A stretch of 64,000 nt of DNA, from contig NZ_JANZNQ010000007.1 of NCBI RefSeq assembly GCF_027257955.1, positions 1-64,000 on the forward strand. The letters are read 5' to 3'. The DNA comes from Zhongshania aquatica. Its GTDB lineage: Bacteria > Pseudomonadota > Gammaproteobacteria > Pseudomonadales > Spongiibacteraceae. Shown in pieces: positions 48,345 through 57,805 of this stretch. Numbering within the stretch: position 1 is the stretch's first letter; every line of letters begins with the position of its first letter. The position numbers and the translations under genes are program-made. The notes under the pieces were generated by a model. The model was not told where the DNA came from and did not search any database. It saw only the letters and a program-made list of their open reading frames with translations.

Positions 48345-49478
48345 CTAGTTAATCAGGTTTTTAATGGTTTCGTTAACGATCTCGCCGCCGTGGGTAATCA
48401 CACAGCCTTGCAGAATATCGTTTTCCATGTCGATAACCATTTTCTTGTCATCGCCGTTCCAGCCTTCATCAACGAGGTTGAACAGGTTGGCGGAGTACAT
48501 TTGGCTTGCATCGCGGCTAACAAAGTTGGACCAGTTGCCGTCACCGATGATGGTCACGCCATCAACTACTACGGTTTTGCCGGCTACTGAGCCTTCAACG
48601 TTGCCACCACTTTCCGCCGCCATATCGACGATCACGGAGCCGGGTTTCATGCCCTTGATCATGTCGCTTGTGACCAGCACGGGTGGCTTGCGGCCAAATA
48701 GCTGTGCGGTGGTAATAACGATGTCAGATTCGGCAATTTGCTTTTTCTGACCTTCCAGCTGCAATTTCATCTGCTCGTCAGTCAAGGCGAGGGCATAACC
48801 ATCTTTGGTTTGTCCGGTTTCGCCAAGATCGATTTCTAAGAATTTGCCACCTAGCGAGCGCACTTGCTCGGCAACGACAGAGCGCGTATCGAACGCCACA
48901 ACCTTAGCGCCAAGACGTTTTGCTGTTGCAATCGCTTGCAAGCCAGCAACACCAGCGCCAATGATGAACACTGTAGACGGCTTCAAGGTGCCGGCTGGTG
49001 TCATCATCATCGGTAGGATGCGAGGCAGTTTAGTGGTGGCGAGTAATACCATCACGTAGCCGGCCAAGCTGGCTTGCGAGCTCAGTGCGTCCATCTTTTG
49101 CGAGCGGGTACTGCGTGGAATCATTTCCATGCTGATTGCGCTAACGCCGCCATCACGGAAGGCTTTGATCAAGCTGTGCTCGTTGAACGGATCTAAATAG
49201 CTGATGTGGATACAGCCCGATTTCATCTGTCCAATTTCGTCTAGTGTTGGCTTGCTGATACGTAAAATAATATCAGCACTGGCCAGCACGGCGTTGCGGT
49301 CAGCGGTAACAGTGGCGCCAGCTTCGATGTATTCCTCGTCGCTAAAGCCGCTGCCTAAGCCCAAGCCTGCTTCGATTTGAATCGTTGCGCCGGCTCTGAT
49401 TAGCTTTTTGGCATCTGTCGGAATGATCGCTGCACGGTTTTCACCGCTCGCGAGTTCTTTTGGGATTCCTATGAGCAT
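48345..49478 (-). CDS. pntAA: NAD(P) transhydrogenase subunit alpha, NAD-binding part
   Basis: The 377-residue soluble subunit resembles alanine dehydrogenase: IGIPKELASGENRAA at the start, the RSQKMDALSSQASLAGY loop near 127, and the nucleotide motif VIGAGVAGLQAIATAKRLGA near 173. It binds NADH at the cytoplasmic face of the transhydrogenase. It is the first gene of the minus-strand operon; its promoter lies in the region shared with the MASE1 kinase gene. Confidence 0.97.
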   Translation of the reverse strand: MLIGIPKELASGENRAAIIPTDAKKLIRAGATIQIEAGLGLGSGFSDEEYIEAGATVTADRNAVLASADIILRISKPTLDEIGQMKSGCIHISYLDPFNEHSLIKAFRDGGVSAISMEMIPRSTRSQKMDALSSQASLAGYVMVLLATTKLPRILPMMMTPAGTLKPSTVFIIGAGVAGLQAIATAKRLGAKVVAFDTRSVVAEQVRSLGGKFLEIDLGETGQTKDGYALALTDEQMKLQLEGQKKQIAESDIVITTAQLFGRKPPVLVTSDMIKGMKPGSVIVDMAAESGGNVEGSVAGKTVVVDGVTIIGDGNWSNFVSRDASQMYSANLFNLVDEGWNGDDKKMVIDMENDILQGCVITHGGEIVNETIKNLIN

Positions 49479-49816
49479 CTTTGTAGATCCATTGTGGTTA
49501 ACAATTTGATTTTGGGTAAAGCCGCGTAGGATATTACAACTAGCCTAAAGATGCGATTAAAGTGTTGATTGACTGAGGGCTCAATGAGGATAAAACTGCT
49601 ATAAATTAGTATGATAGCGCTATATCTTGGCGTGATAGTTGGCTTGTTAGAGCGCTTCTTAGGCAGATCTACTTATGGTTAAGTGCGGGGTTAGAGCACT
49701 AAACTGCTGCGGTAAAAGAATAAACGATTATTTGATCCGAGAGCACAAAATGTGTCGATATAGGATTTTGGCTAGGGTTCTGATAATGGGGTGTGCACTT
49801 TTAACGTCGGTGATGA
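49479..49816. other. Divergent intergenic region between pntAA and the MASE1 kinase
   Basis: These 338 bases must hold the pntAA promoter (minus) and the kinase promoter (plus); neither is clear by eye. A 49-codon frame (49675-49824) ends eight bases inside the kinase gene and its last 24 codons encode a hydrophobic stretch (RILARVLIMGCALLTSVMNA), so a short coupled leader peptide is possible but unsupported by a strong ribosome site. Confidence 0.35.
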
Positions 49817-52198
49817 ATGCCTAGTGTTAAGTACGTCTCTATAGTAATTCTTGCTGCAGCATATTTTTTGTGCGGCAAATTGGCACTCCTACTTGCCATT
49901 CCCCCAGGTTACGCAACCGCAGTCTGGCCTGCGGCTGGAGTCGCTTTAGCTGCCATTTTGTTGCGCGGCTATGTACTTTGGCCCGGCGTTTTGCTTGGTT
50001 CATTTTTTGTTAATTTAAATGCACCGCCAGATACATCACAGTCCTTGCTCACACTATTGTCCGGATTTGTTGTACCAATTGTTATTGCCTCTGGAGCCGC
50101 CCTGCAAGCTGTCACAGGCGCATACTTAGTCAGGCGTTATGTTGGGTATCCCCTCTGTCTTGATAGTGTTCGCGACGTATTAAAATTTACGCTATTCGCC
50201 TGCGGATTTGGTTGCGCAGTGAACGCTTCAGTTGGCACCGTAACATTACTCCTTGCCGGATTATTACCCGCTGAGAATTTTATTTTTAACTGGCTAACTT
50301 GGTGGGTTGGTGACGGGCTGGGCGTAATGATTTTTGCCGTACTGATGTTTGTTTATTTTGCTGAACCTCGTGAAATTTGGCGAACTCGGAGTCGAATCTT
50401 ACCGCTTGCCTTGGTCGGCGCCTCAGTACTTGTCGTCGCCTTGTATATATTGGGAAGCCGTTGGGAACTCGGTCGGCAACAAGACGAATTTAGTCGTTAC
50501 AGTAGTCAGATAATCCACCGGGCACAGTCAGTTATAGATACCCACATTGAGAATTTATACGCGGTTAAATCGCTATTGGAGGTCTCGGACAAGGTCACAG
50601 CGACTGAATTTGAGGCTTTCACGAAAGGATTTTTAGAGCGCAATAAAGGCTTTCAAGCTATCGCCTGGACTCCTAGGGTCTCTTCCGCGAATAGATCAGC
50701 CTTTGAGTCGCTGATGAGCGAGGAGCGGGGTAGGCCAGTCATTATTACTGGCCGTAATAATGAGCAGAATCTGGTTCCGCAGCACAATAAAGAAGATTAC
50801 GTGGTAATTCGATATATCGAACCAATGGCCAGCAACGCGAAGGCTTTAGGGTTTGATATTAGTTCGCGGGATACGGTTCGTAGTGCGCTTGCAAATGCCA
50901 CCATCGGAAATCGGCCGGCAACCACCGCGCCAATTCACTTAGTTCAAGATCAACAAGACCAGTTAGGTTTGGTGGTGTACTTACCGGTCGTTAAGGTTGC
51001 TTCTGTCGATACGCCAGCGCTGCATGGCTATGTCTCTGGTGTGTTTCGTGTTCCTGATTTAATGAGCGTCTTGCTGTCAACGGAATCCTTAGGCGATATC
51101 TCAGCGTCGATATCTATCGTTGGTGGTGGACGCCTATTTGAAAAAAATGCTGATTCAGCAAGGCAAGCATTGTTTTCAGACGCAGCGGTACTGCATTTTG
51201 CAAATGCAGAATGGCTTCTTGAGTTGACGGCCGATCAGCGATTCATTGTTGGGAGTCGCTCAATGGTGCCGTGGATTTTGTTGGTTTCAGGATTATTGTT
51301 TACGGGGCTCTTGGGCATGGCGTTGCTGGTGCTGACAGGGCAAAAGTACGAGTCTGAATCTGCAAGGAAGCGGCTAAACGAGATGTTTTTAAAGCTTCAG
51401 GAGGCCCAAGACCATTTGATTGAATCGGAAAAAATGGCTTCGCTGGGTGGGCTTGTCGCCGGCTTCGCCCATGAGTTAAATACGCCCCTAGGCATCGCCA
51501 TTACAGCTGAGTCTACGCTGCAAAATGATATTGCGAAATTGAACACGCTATTGCTAGATAGCGAAGCCCCCACTTCTGCAACTGAATTATTGCTGCGAAT
51601 GCGAGATGCTTCGCACATAGTGTTAACAAACGTACAGCGTGCAGGCACGCTTATAAGCAGTTTTAAACTGGTCTCAGTGGATCAGGAGACAGTAGAGGCT
51701 AGGGCAATCAATTTACACGATTACTTGGCCGATGTTTTCGTGCATGTGGCACCTAGTTATCGTAAAAGTGGCCACGAAGTTATATTGGAGTGCTCTCCTG
51801 ATATAACTATTCGAACGGTGCCTGGCGGCCTCGCTCAGGTAGTAATTAACTTGCTAAATAACAGTCTTATTCATGCCTTTGCTGACGGTCAGAATGGGCA
51901 TGTAAAGCTTCAAGTCAGTCGTCACTCAGATGAGGTGGTGTTGCGCTTTAGCGATGACGGTAAAGGAATTCCAGTCCTGGACCAAAAGAAAATATTTGAG
52001 CCCTTCTATACTACGCGGCGTGGCAGTGGTGGAACGGGTTTGGGTTTGCACGTGGTATACAATATTGTGCGGCGACAATTGCGGGGACGTATTGCGGTGA
52101 CCAGCGAGCCTGATCATGGCACGTGCTTTAAGATCACATTACCTGCAGCAATCTCTGAATGTAAGGAGCAGAGTGAGTCCGTGCCGGTGTCTGTGTAG
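49817..52198 (+). CDS. MASE1-CHASE membrane histidine kinase
   Basis: The 793-residue kinase has an N-terminal MASE1 membrane domain of about eight helices (about 1-185; PGYATAVWPAAGVALAA), a further helix near 195-212, an extracytoplasmic CHASE domain (about 240-440; FQAIAWTPRV, GFDISSRDTVRSAL, PIHLVQDQQDQLGLVVYLP), a helix near 487-507, a coiled coil, HisKA with H552 (VAGFAHELNTPLG) and HATPase (QVVINLLNNSLIHAF, GTGLGLHVV). No response regulator is adjacent, so it is an orphan kinase. It is convergent with the TetR gene, with 18 bases between stops. Confidence 0.9.
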   Translation: MPSVKYVSIVILAAAYFLCGKLALLLAIPPGYATAVWPAAGVALAAILLRGYVLWPGVLLGSFFVNLNAPPDTSQSLLTLLSGFVVPIVIASGAALQAVTGAYLVRRYVGYPLCLDSVRDVLKFTLFACGFGCAVNASVGTVTLLLAGLLPAENFIFNWLTWWVGDGLGVMIFAVLMFVYFAEPREIWRTRSRILPLALVGASVLVVALYILGSRWELGRQQDEFSRYSSQIIHRAQSVIDTHIENLYAVKSLLEVSDKVTATEFEAFTKGFLERNKGFQAIAWTPRVSSANRSAFESLMSEERGRPVIITGRNNEQNLVPQHNKEDYVVIRYIEPMASNAKALGFDISSRDTVRSALANATIGNRPATTAPIHLVQDQQDQLGLVVYLPVVKVASVDTPALHGYVSGVFRVPDLMSVLLSTESLGDISASISIVGGGRLFEKNADSARQALFSDAAVLHFANAEWLLELTADQRFIVGSRSMVPWILLVSGLLFTGLLGMALLVLTGQKYESESARKRLNEMFLKLQEAQDHLIESEKMASLGGLVAGFAHELNTPLGIAITAESTLQNDIAKLNTLLLDSEAPTSATELLLRMRDASHIVLTNVQRAGTLISSFKLVSVDQETVEARAINLHDYLADVFVHVAPSYRKSGHEVILECSPDITIRTVPGGLAQVVINLLNNSLIHAFADGQNGHVKLQVSRHSDEVVLRFSDDGKGIPVLDQKKIFEPFYTTRRGSGGTGLGLHVVYNIVRRQLRGRIAVTSEPDHGTCFKITLPAAISECKEQSESVPVSV

Positions 52199-52216
52199 TT
52201 TGTTAGGCAGGTTCGA

Positions 52217-52831
52217 CTAGGGTTTTAGGCCGTCCAATAATAGGTCTAAAGACGCCGTCACATATTCCGTTGATAATCCCGGCGGGGGTGTGCTTAGGTG
52301 GTGATGGAATAGGCCGACGATGTGCGTACGAACGTGAATGGCTAAGCAGTGGGGGTTGAGTTCTGATTTGATCAGGCCAGCTTGCTGCGCATTACTTAGA
52401 AAGCGAGTGAGTCTGACAATGGCTAAGTCGCGGTCCCGGTTTATCCGAATGGTCAGTGCCTCTGTTTCATTGCAAAGGGAATAACGGAATACAAAACGAG
52501 TAATTTGTTCGAGCGCAGGGAGTTGATTTGTTCGTTCAAATGCATCGATTATGATGTCTCTTAGGCTGCTAAGAGACAATATCTCTGGGTTGTCTGTGTT
52601 ACTGAGTGCCTCTAATGCGGCGTCAGTCGGCGCACCTACGCTGTCCATCATCGCTTCAATTAATGCTTCTTTATCTTTGAAGTGCCAATAGATCGCGCCT
52701 CGGGTTACACCAGCGAGGGTCGCGACATCACTTAATCTTGTGCGAGCGATTCCGTGGCTTGCGAAGAGCTTGCCAGCGGCATCGAGGATGCGAATGCGTG
52801 TTACTTTTGCGTCAGCTTTCGAGCGTCTCAT
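52217..52831 (-). CDS. TetR/AcrR-family repressor of the adjacent RND efflux operon
   Basis: The 204-residue protein has the TetR helix-turn-helix (RLSDVATLAGVTRGAIYWHF, residues about 28-47) and a C-terminal ligand domain of the AcrR/TtgR type. It is divergent from an RND pump operon, and the intervening palindrome contains TACATACATAC-CTGTATGTATGTA, very like the AcrR operator core. Repression of both itself and the pump, relieved by hydrophobic drugs, is therefore inferred. Ligand unknown. Confidence 0.9.
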   Translation of the reverse strand: MRRSKADAKVTRIRILDAAGKLFASHGIARTRLSDVATLAGVTRGAIYWHFKDKEALIEAMMDSVGAPTDAALEALSNTDNPEILSLSSLRDIIIDAFERTNQLPALEQITRFVFRYSLCNETEALTIRINRDRDLAIVRLTRFLSNAQQAGLIKSELNPHCLAIHVRTHIVGLFHHHLSTPPPGLSTEYVTASLDLLLDGLKP

Positions 52832-52872
52832 TTTTTGGGCCTGATTTTATATTGTTCGCACAGCCTAATTTC

Positions 52873-52926
52873 TAATAAGCGCTACTTTACATACATACCT
52901 GTATGTATGTAAAGTAGCGCTTATTA
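52873..52926. promoter_or_regulatory. 54-bp palindromic operator between tetR and the RND operon
   Basis: Two 26-bp arms (52873-52898 and 52901-52926), beginning TAATAAGCGCTACTTTACAT, are perfect reverse complements separated only by CT. The centre resembles the AcrR-type operator TACATACAT-x-ATGTATGTA. Because the sequence is the same on both strands, both divergent genes see identical elements (TTTACA and TGTAAA 16 bases apart could serve as weak -35/-10 in each direction). Confidence 0.85.
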
Positions 52927-52951
52927 AACCTTGCTCACGAGGCATATACTA

Positions 52952-54193
52952 GTGTCGGTATTTCCTTCCTCTTTTCGCTCTTATTTTATTTTCGCAACGA
53001 TTCTTGCTGCAGTGACTTTAAGTGCCTGCGATAAAGAGGGCGTTGTTCAAATGAAAAACCCTCCCTTGGAGGTGAATGTTGTTAGGGCGGTAGAGCATTC
53101 GGTTCCTATCGGTGGCCAGTATCCTGGCCGAGCGGTAGGTTCAAAAGAGGTGCAAGTTCGCGCCCGTGTAGAAGGAATTCTTCTGAGTCGTACTTATACA
53201 GAAGGGCAGGCGGTGGCCGTTGGTCAGCCGCTATTTGAGATTGACGCGGCGCCGTTTAAAGTGGCGCTCAACCGCGCTAAGGCGCAGCTGGCTCAGGCAA
53301 ATGCCAGTTTATCTGCGGCCAAACGCCGTTGGCAGCGCGCACAGGAATTGATCAAAACCAATGCCATCAGCGTTCGTGAGCGAGACGATACTGAATCTGA
53401 TCTAGATTTTGCAAAAGCGGCGGTTCAGCTAGCGGAGGCCGAGGTGCAGGCCGCACAAATTAACCTTGATTATACCCATGTAAAGGCGCCAATTAGCGGC
53501 ATAACAAGTCGTGAGGCCGTTTCTGAGGGAAGTTTGGTTGGTCCTGAAAATAGTCTGTTAACGACGATAACTCAGCTAGATCCTCTCTGGGTTAATGTAT
53601 CCATACCTGACAAATTAGTGTTGGGCGTGCGTCGAATGATTGACCGCGGCGAGTTTGCATTTGAAGAGGGCAGTCGCAAAGTTGAAATACTGTTAGGGCA
53701 GGATGAACCCTACCCGTATATGGGACAGGTTAATTTTACCGAAAGTGCTATCGATCGCAGAACGGGTACAGTTCAGCTGCGCGCAATTATCCCCAACCCA
53801 GATGGTATTCTTTTACCCGGACAGTTTTTACGGGTTCAACTGCATGGTTTGATGAGCTTAAATTCCATCGTTGTGCCAGCGCGTGCAGTATTACAAGGCG
53901 CTCAAGGTAGTTACGTATACAAAGTTACCGAAGATAATCGTGCAGAAATCGCAAATGTGACCTTGGGCATGGAAGCGGCTAATGGTGTCATTATTGAAGA
54001 GGGCGTTAAGCCCGGCGATTTGATCGTTGTTGACGGGGTAGCCAGAATTCAGCCAGGCGCAGAGTTAGCGCCGAAGGAGCTTCCCGTTGAGGAAAGTCCG
54101 AGCAATGTCGAACCGCAGCTGATCAGTAAAAGCATTGACGTAGAAAATAGCGACACTGAAAAAGCGTCTGATATCGAGGGTGACGGCAAGTGA
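52952..54193 (+). CDS. RND efflux periplasmic adaptor (membrane fusion) lipoprotein
   Basis: This HlyD/AcrA-family adaptor of 413 residues has a signal peptide ending in LSAC, with the lipidated Cys at residue 26. It then shows the barrel-sandwich halves (VQVRARVEGILLSRTYTEGQ and VKAPISGITSREAVSEGSLV), an alpha hairpin between them and the beta-barrel (VNVSIPDKLVLG). The frame runs back to TTG at 52931, but GTG at 52952 with CGAGG nine bases upstream is preferred. Its stop overlaps the pump gene start (GTGA). Confidence 0.92.
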   Translation: MSVFPSSFRSYFIFATILAAVTLSACDKEGVVQMKNPPLEVNVVRAVEHSVPIGGQYPGRAVGSKEVQVRARVEGILLSRTYTEGQAVAVGQPLFEIDAAPFKVALNRAKAQLAQANASLSAAKRRWQRAQELIKTNAISVRERDDTESDLDFAKAAVQLAEAEVQAAQINLDYTHVKAPISGITSREAVSEGSLVGPENSLLTTITQLDPLWVNVSIPDKLVLGVRRMIDRGEFAFEEGSRKVEILLGQDEPYPYMGQVNFTESAIDRRTGTVQLRAIIPNPDGILLPGQFLRVQLHGLMSLNSIVVPARAVLQGAQGSYVYKVTEDNRAEIANVTLGMEAANGVIIEEGVKPGDLIVVDGVARIQPGAELAPKELPVEESPSNVEPQLISKSIDVENSDTEKASDIEGDGK

Positions 54194-57100
54194 GTGCGCG
54201 CTTCTTTATCGATCGTCCGGTACTGTCTATTGTTATATCGTTGATGATTTTACTAGGCGGGGCTACTGCCATTGGTAGATTGCCCGTCGCCCTTTATCCA
54301 GAATTTTTGCCACCGGAAATTATTGTTTCGGCGACATACCCTGGTGCAAATGCCGAGACCATCGCTGAGACTGTTGCGGCGCCTTTGGAGCAGCAAATCA
54401 ATGGGGTTGATGGCATGTTGTATATGTCTACCCAGGCATCTGCATCGGGTACGGTGAGTATTAGCGTGGTGTTTGCGACTGGCACCGATCCAGATCAGGC
54501 GGCAATAAACGTCAGCAACCGAGTTGCGGTAGCAGAAAATCGATTGCCTGAAGCTGTTAAACGTTTGGGTATTCAGGTCAGTAAACGTTCTACCAGCATT
54601 TTGATGATTTATGCGTTGACCTCAGACTCTCCACAGTATGATTCGATTTATCTAAGTAACTACGCGCTCTTAAATATTGTTGACGAATTACGGCGTTTGC
54701 CCGGTATTGGTGATGCGCGGTTGCTTGGCGCGAAAGATTATTCAATGCGTATTTGGCTGCAACCCGATCGTTTGGCGGAATTTTCTTTGACGCCTGCGGA
54801 TGTCGCCCAAGCTGTTACAGAGCAGAATGCAAACTTCGCGGCGGGTAAATTTGCCGCGGAACCAATGGCAAAGGAGGCACCATTCACCTATACAGTCACG
54901 ACTCAGGGGCGATTAGAGACAGTTGCCGAGTTTGAAAATATTATTTTGCGCACTGATAACTCGGGCGCAACCTTACACCTTGGTGATGTCGCGAGGGTTG
55001 AGTTGGGCGCAAAGGATTACGCATTTCAGGGAGCGTTTAATGGGCAGCCTGCGGTGCCAGTGGCAATGTATTTGCAACCCGGAGCGAACGCACTAGAAAC
55101 AGCCGAGCAAGCTCAGAAGGTACTTGAAGAAGTTCGTCAAAAATTGCCCCAAGGCATTAAGCTATCTCTCGCATTTGATACAACTGTTTTTGTAGAGCAT
55201 TCGATAAAAGAAGTTATTGTGACCTTCTTCGAGGCCCTGGTTCTCGTTGTGTTGGTTATGTTTATTTTTCTGCAGAATATTCGTGCCACTATTATTCCTT
55301 TGCTTGCCATTCCGGTATCGATTATTGGCACCTTTGCCGGGCTGTACGTGGTTGGCTTTTCTATTAATTTATTGACCTTGTTTGGCCTGATTCTCGCCAT
55401 CGGTATTGTGGTGGATGACGCAATTATCGTTATCGAAAATGTTGAGCGAATAATGGAAGAGCAGCACGTCGACGCGGATACTGCGGTGAAGAGGGCAATG
55501 GAAGAGGTGGCAGGTCCACTTGTCGCAATTGTGCTGGTATTGTGCGCGGTATTCTTGCCGGTGATTTTCATGGATGGTTTAACAGGAGAGATGTATCGCC
55601 AGTTCGCCGTCGCTATTTCAGTCTCAGTAATATTATCCGGTGTTGTGGCATTAACTCTGACGCCAGCACTATGTTCTATGTTGCTCAAAAGTAAGGTTCA
55701 TGCGCCCACGGACAAAGGCTTCTTAGGTGCTTTTAATCGATGGTTTGCTGTGCTTCGCAATGCCTATGTCTCGGCAACCAGTGCAATCTTAAATCACCGG
55801 TTCATAGGTCTTGGTGTGTTTGCCGCCTTGATGGGCGTGATGTGGTATTTATTCCAAATCGTACCTAGTAGCTTGGTACCTAGCGAAGATCAGGGCTACG
55901 TTATTATGGCTTATAAAACGCCGCCGGCCGCGTCTTTGTCTAGAACGGTGGCAGTGACCGATGTCATGAATAAGCGAGTTCTTGAGCAGGATGATGTACG
56001 CAGCTTGATGACATTTTCTGGTTTCGATCTATTGGCATCTGCGCAAAAAACGAACTCTGGTGTGTCGTTTATTATGCTAAAGGATTGGGATGAACGTATT
56101 AAGCCTAGTCAGAGCTCTGCGGAGCTAGCACATACCTTACCTAGGCTCGGTAGTGATCTCTTAGACGGCCAAATGTTTGCATTTAATCCACCCCCCATTA
56201 TTGGGTTAAGTACCACCGGTGGGTTTGAGTTTTATGTTCAAAATCGTGGAGGTAGCGATTTTGCTCAGATGGATAAGCAGTTGCATGCTTTTATTGCACT
56301 GGCGAACAAGCAGCCGGAGCTTAGGGGGGTGAATACGACTTTTGATATTAGCACCCCTCAGTATCGTCTGATTCTGGACCGTGAAAAGGCTCTGAGTTTG
56401 GGTGTGCCGGTAGCTGATGTATTCAGCACTATGCAGGCAACGTTTGGCAGCCTTTATGTAAATGATTTCACCTTGTTTGGGCGTAGTTTTCAGGTCAATT
56501 TGCAATCTGAAGAGAGCTTTCGTAGCTCGCCAGATGATTTAGGAAAAGTCTATGTTCGCGCCGACTCTGGAAGCTTGGTACCGCTTCGCTCGCTGATACA
56601 CGTTGAGCGTATTGTTGGGCCAGATACTGTTAGCCGATTTAATGGTTTTCCCGCAGCGAAAGTACTGGGCAACCCGGCGGAGGGCTATAGTTCAGGAGAC
56701 GCCTTGGCAGCCTTGGAGCGCGTCGCGCTAGAAGCGCTTGGTCCAGAATTTAGCCTGGGCTGGGTAGGTAGTTCTTACCAAGAAAAAGCATCGGGTGGTT
56801 CCGGAAGTCAGGCATTTATTCTTGCCGTGTTGATGGTATTCCTAATTTTGGCGGCGCAATACGAGCGCTGGATTATTCCCGCAGCAGTTATTCTCGCCGT
56901 GCCATTTGCCTTGCTGGGCGCAATTTTGGCGACGTGGATGCGCGGTTTAGAAAACGATATTTACTTCCAAATTGGCTTGGTTTGCTTGATTGGTCTGGCG
57001 AGTAAAAATGCGATATTGATCGTTGAGTTTGCCATGCAAAAACAACGTCAGGGCATGTCTATCGTCGATTCTGCCGTCGAGGCTATCCGTCTGCGTTTTC

Positions 57101-57306
57101 GCCCAATTGTGATGACCTCCTTGGCATTTACCTTGGGCTGTTTGCCTCTGGCATTATCAAGTGGTGCTGGTGCGGCTAGTCGGATGTCGCTGGGTACGGG
57201 TGTGATAGGCGGTATGTTGTTGGCTACGTTTTTGGCGACGGTTTTTGTGCCGCTATTCTATGTGTTACTCGCGACCCTAAGGCAGAAATTAAACCGCAGT
57301 AAATAG
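54190..57306 (+). CDS. RND multidrug efflux transporter (HAE-1 family inner-membrane pump)
   Basis: The 1038-residue pump has twelve helices and two large periplasmic loops. FIDRPVLSIVISLMILLGG at the start, GIVVDDAIIVIENVERIMEE (proton-relay Asp pair in TM4), GVVALTLTPALCSMLL and the second-half GLASKNAILIVEFA are typical of HAE-1 drug pumps such as AcrB and TtgB. It exports hydrophobic compounds using the proton gradient together with the adaptor upstream. No outer-membrane TolC-type gene follows in the operon, so a channel must be supplied from elsewhere. Confidence 0.95.
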   Translation: MSARFFIDRPVLSIVISLMILLGGATAIGRLPVALYPEFLPPEIIVSATYPGANAETIAETVAAPLEQQINGVDGMLYMSTQASASGTVSISVVFATGTDPDQAAINVSNRVAVAENRLPEAVKRLGIQVSKRSTSILMIYALTSDSPQYDSIYLSNYALLNIVDELRRLPGIGDARLLGAKDYSMRIWLQPDRLAEFSLTPADVAQAVTEQNANFAAGKFAAEPMAKEAPFTYTVTTQGRLETVAEFENIILRTDNSGATLHLGDVARVELGAKDYAFQGAFNGQPAVPVAMYLQPGANALETAEQAQKVLEEVRQKLPQGIKLSLAFDTTVFVEHSIKEVIVTFFEALVLVVLVMFIFLQNIRATIIPLLAIPVSIIGTFAGLYVVGFSINLLTLFGLILAIGIVVDDAIIVIENVERIMEEQHVDADTAVKRAMEEVAGPLVAIVLVLCAVFLPVIFMDGLTGEMYRQFAVAISVSVILSGVVALTLTPALCSMLLKSKVHAPTDKGFLGAFNRWFAVLRNAYVSATSAILNHRFIGLGVFAALMGVMWYLFQIVPSSLVPSEDQGYVIMAYKTPPAASLSRTVAVTDVMNKRVLEQDDVRSLMTFSGFDLLASAQKTNSGVSFIMLKDWDERIKPSQSSAELAHTLPRLGSDLLDGQMFAFNPPPIIGLSTTGGFEFYVQNRGGSDFAQMDKQLHAFIALANKQPELRGVNTTFDISTPQYRLILDREKALSLGVPVADVFSTMQATFGSLYVNDFTLFGRSFQVNLQSEESFRSSPDDLGKVYVRADSGSLVPLRSLIHVERIVGPDTVSRFNGFPAAKVLGNPAEGYSSGDALAALERVALEALGPEFSLGWVGSSYQEKASGGSGSQAFILAVLMVFLILAAQYERWIIPAAVILAVPFALLGAILATWMRGLENDIYFQIGLVCLIGLASKNAILIVEFAMQKQRQGMSIVDSAVEAIRLRFRPIVMTSLAFTLGCLPLALSSGAGAASRMSLGTGVIGGMLLATFLATVFVPLFYVLLATLRQKLNRSK

Positions 57307-57339
57307 ATCTTAATTTTCATCAATACGCCTGCGGGGTAA

Positions 57340-57777
57340 TTAATTACCCTGCATACGCTCGCTGTAGTTCCAAGTTGTCATTGTCTTTATTTTGAGTCGG
57401 ACTGCAAATTCGTCTGCGCTGCGACTCAGCAACCACTTCGATAAGCCCGGCTGGGAGTCTCCAACATAGCGCTCTAGCAATTTACTGAGCACGAATCCGT
57501 CTGAATCGCTTTCAAGCTCTGCAATAGCTTTTCCTCGAACGCCTTTATACGGCGATTCGTTAACCGAAACCTCAAAGGCGCAATTGGGGTTTTTCTTTAG
57601 TACTTTTATTATTTTCGCTGAGGCATGGCTGGCGCAAAGCAGGTCTTCGCCGTCGACAATAAACCACAGAGAACAGACAATTGGAAAATTGTCATCGTCT
57701 ATAACGGCAAGTCGTATTGGGCTACATTGTGCGTTTAAAAATGCGAAAGCATCCATTGATCTGTCCTTTGCTGCCAT
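57340..57777 (-). CDS. Pyridoxamine 5'-phosphate oxidase-like flavin-binding protein
   Basis: The 145-residue protein has a split-barrel fold signature (RLAVIDDDNFPIVCSLWFIV, LLCASHASAKIIKVLKKNPNCAFEVSV), similar to PNPOx-like FMN or F420 proteins. No catalytic assignment is possible. It is 28 bases from the CvfB-like gene on the same strand and may be co-transcribed with it. A palindromic stretch (57331-57352) overlaps its stop. Confidence 0.75.
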   Translation of the reverse strand: MAAKDRSMDAFAFLNAQCSPIRLAVIDDDNFPIVCSLWFIVDGEDLLCASHASAKIIKVLKKNPNCAFEVSVNESPYKGVRGKAIAELESDSDGFVLSKLLERYVGDSQPGLSKWLLSRSADEFAVRLKIKTMTTWNYSERMQGN

Positions 57778-57805
57778 GCTGTTTATGCCTTGAGAACGAG
57801 AATCA

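Noticed and set aside
49817-57306. MASE1 kinase and TetR-RND genes as one regulatory system
   Set aside because: The kinase is convergent with the TetR gene and no response regulator is present; proximity alone does not support a link.
57331-57352. Palindrome GGGTAATTAATTACCC overlapping the PNPOx-like stop as a terminator
   Set aside because: The stem pairs well but no T-tract follows on either strand; could be chance or part of the coding end.
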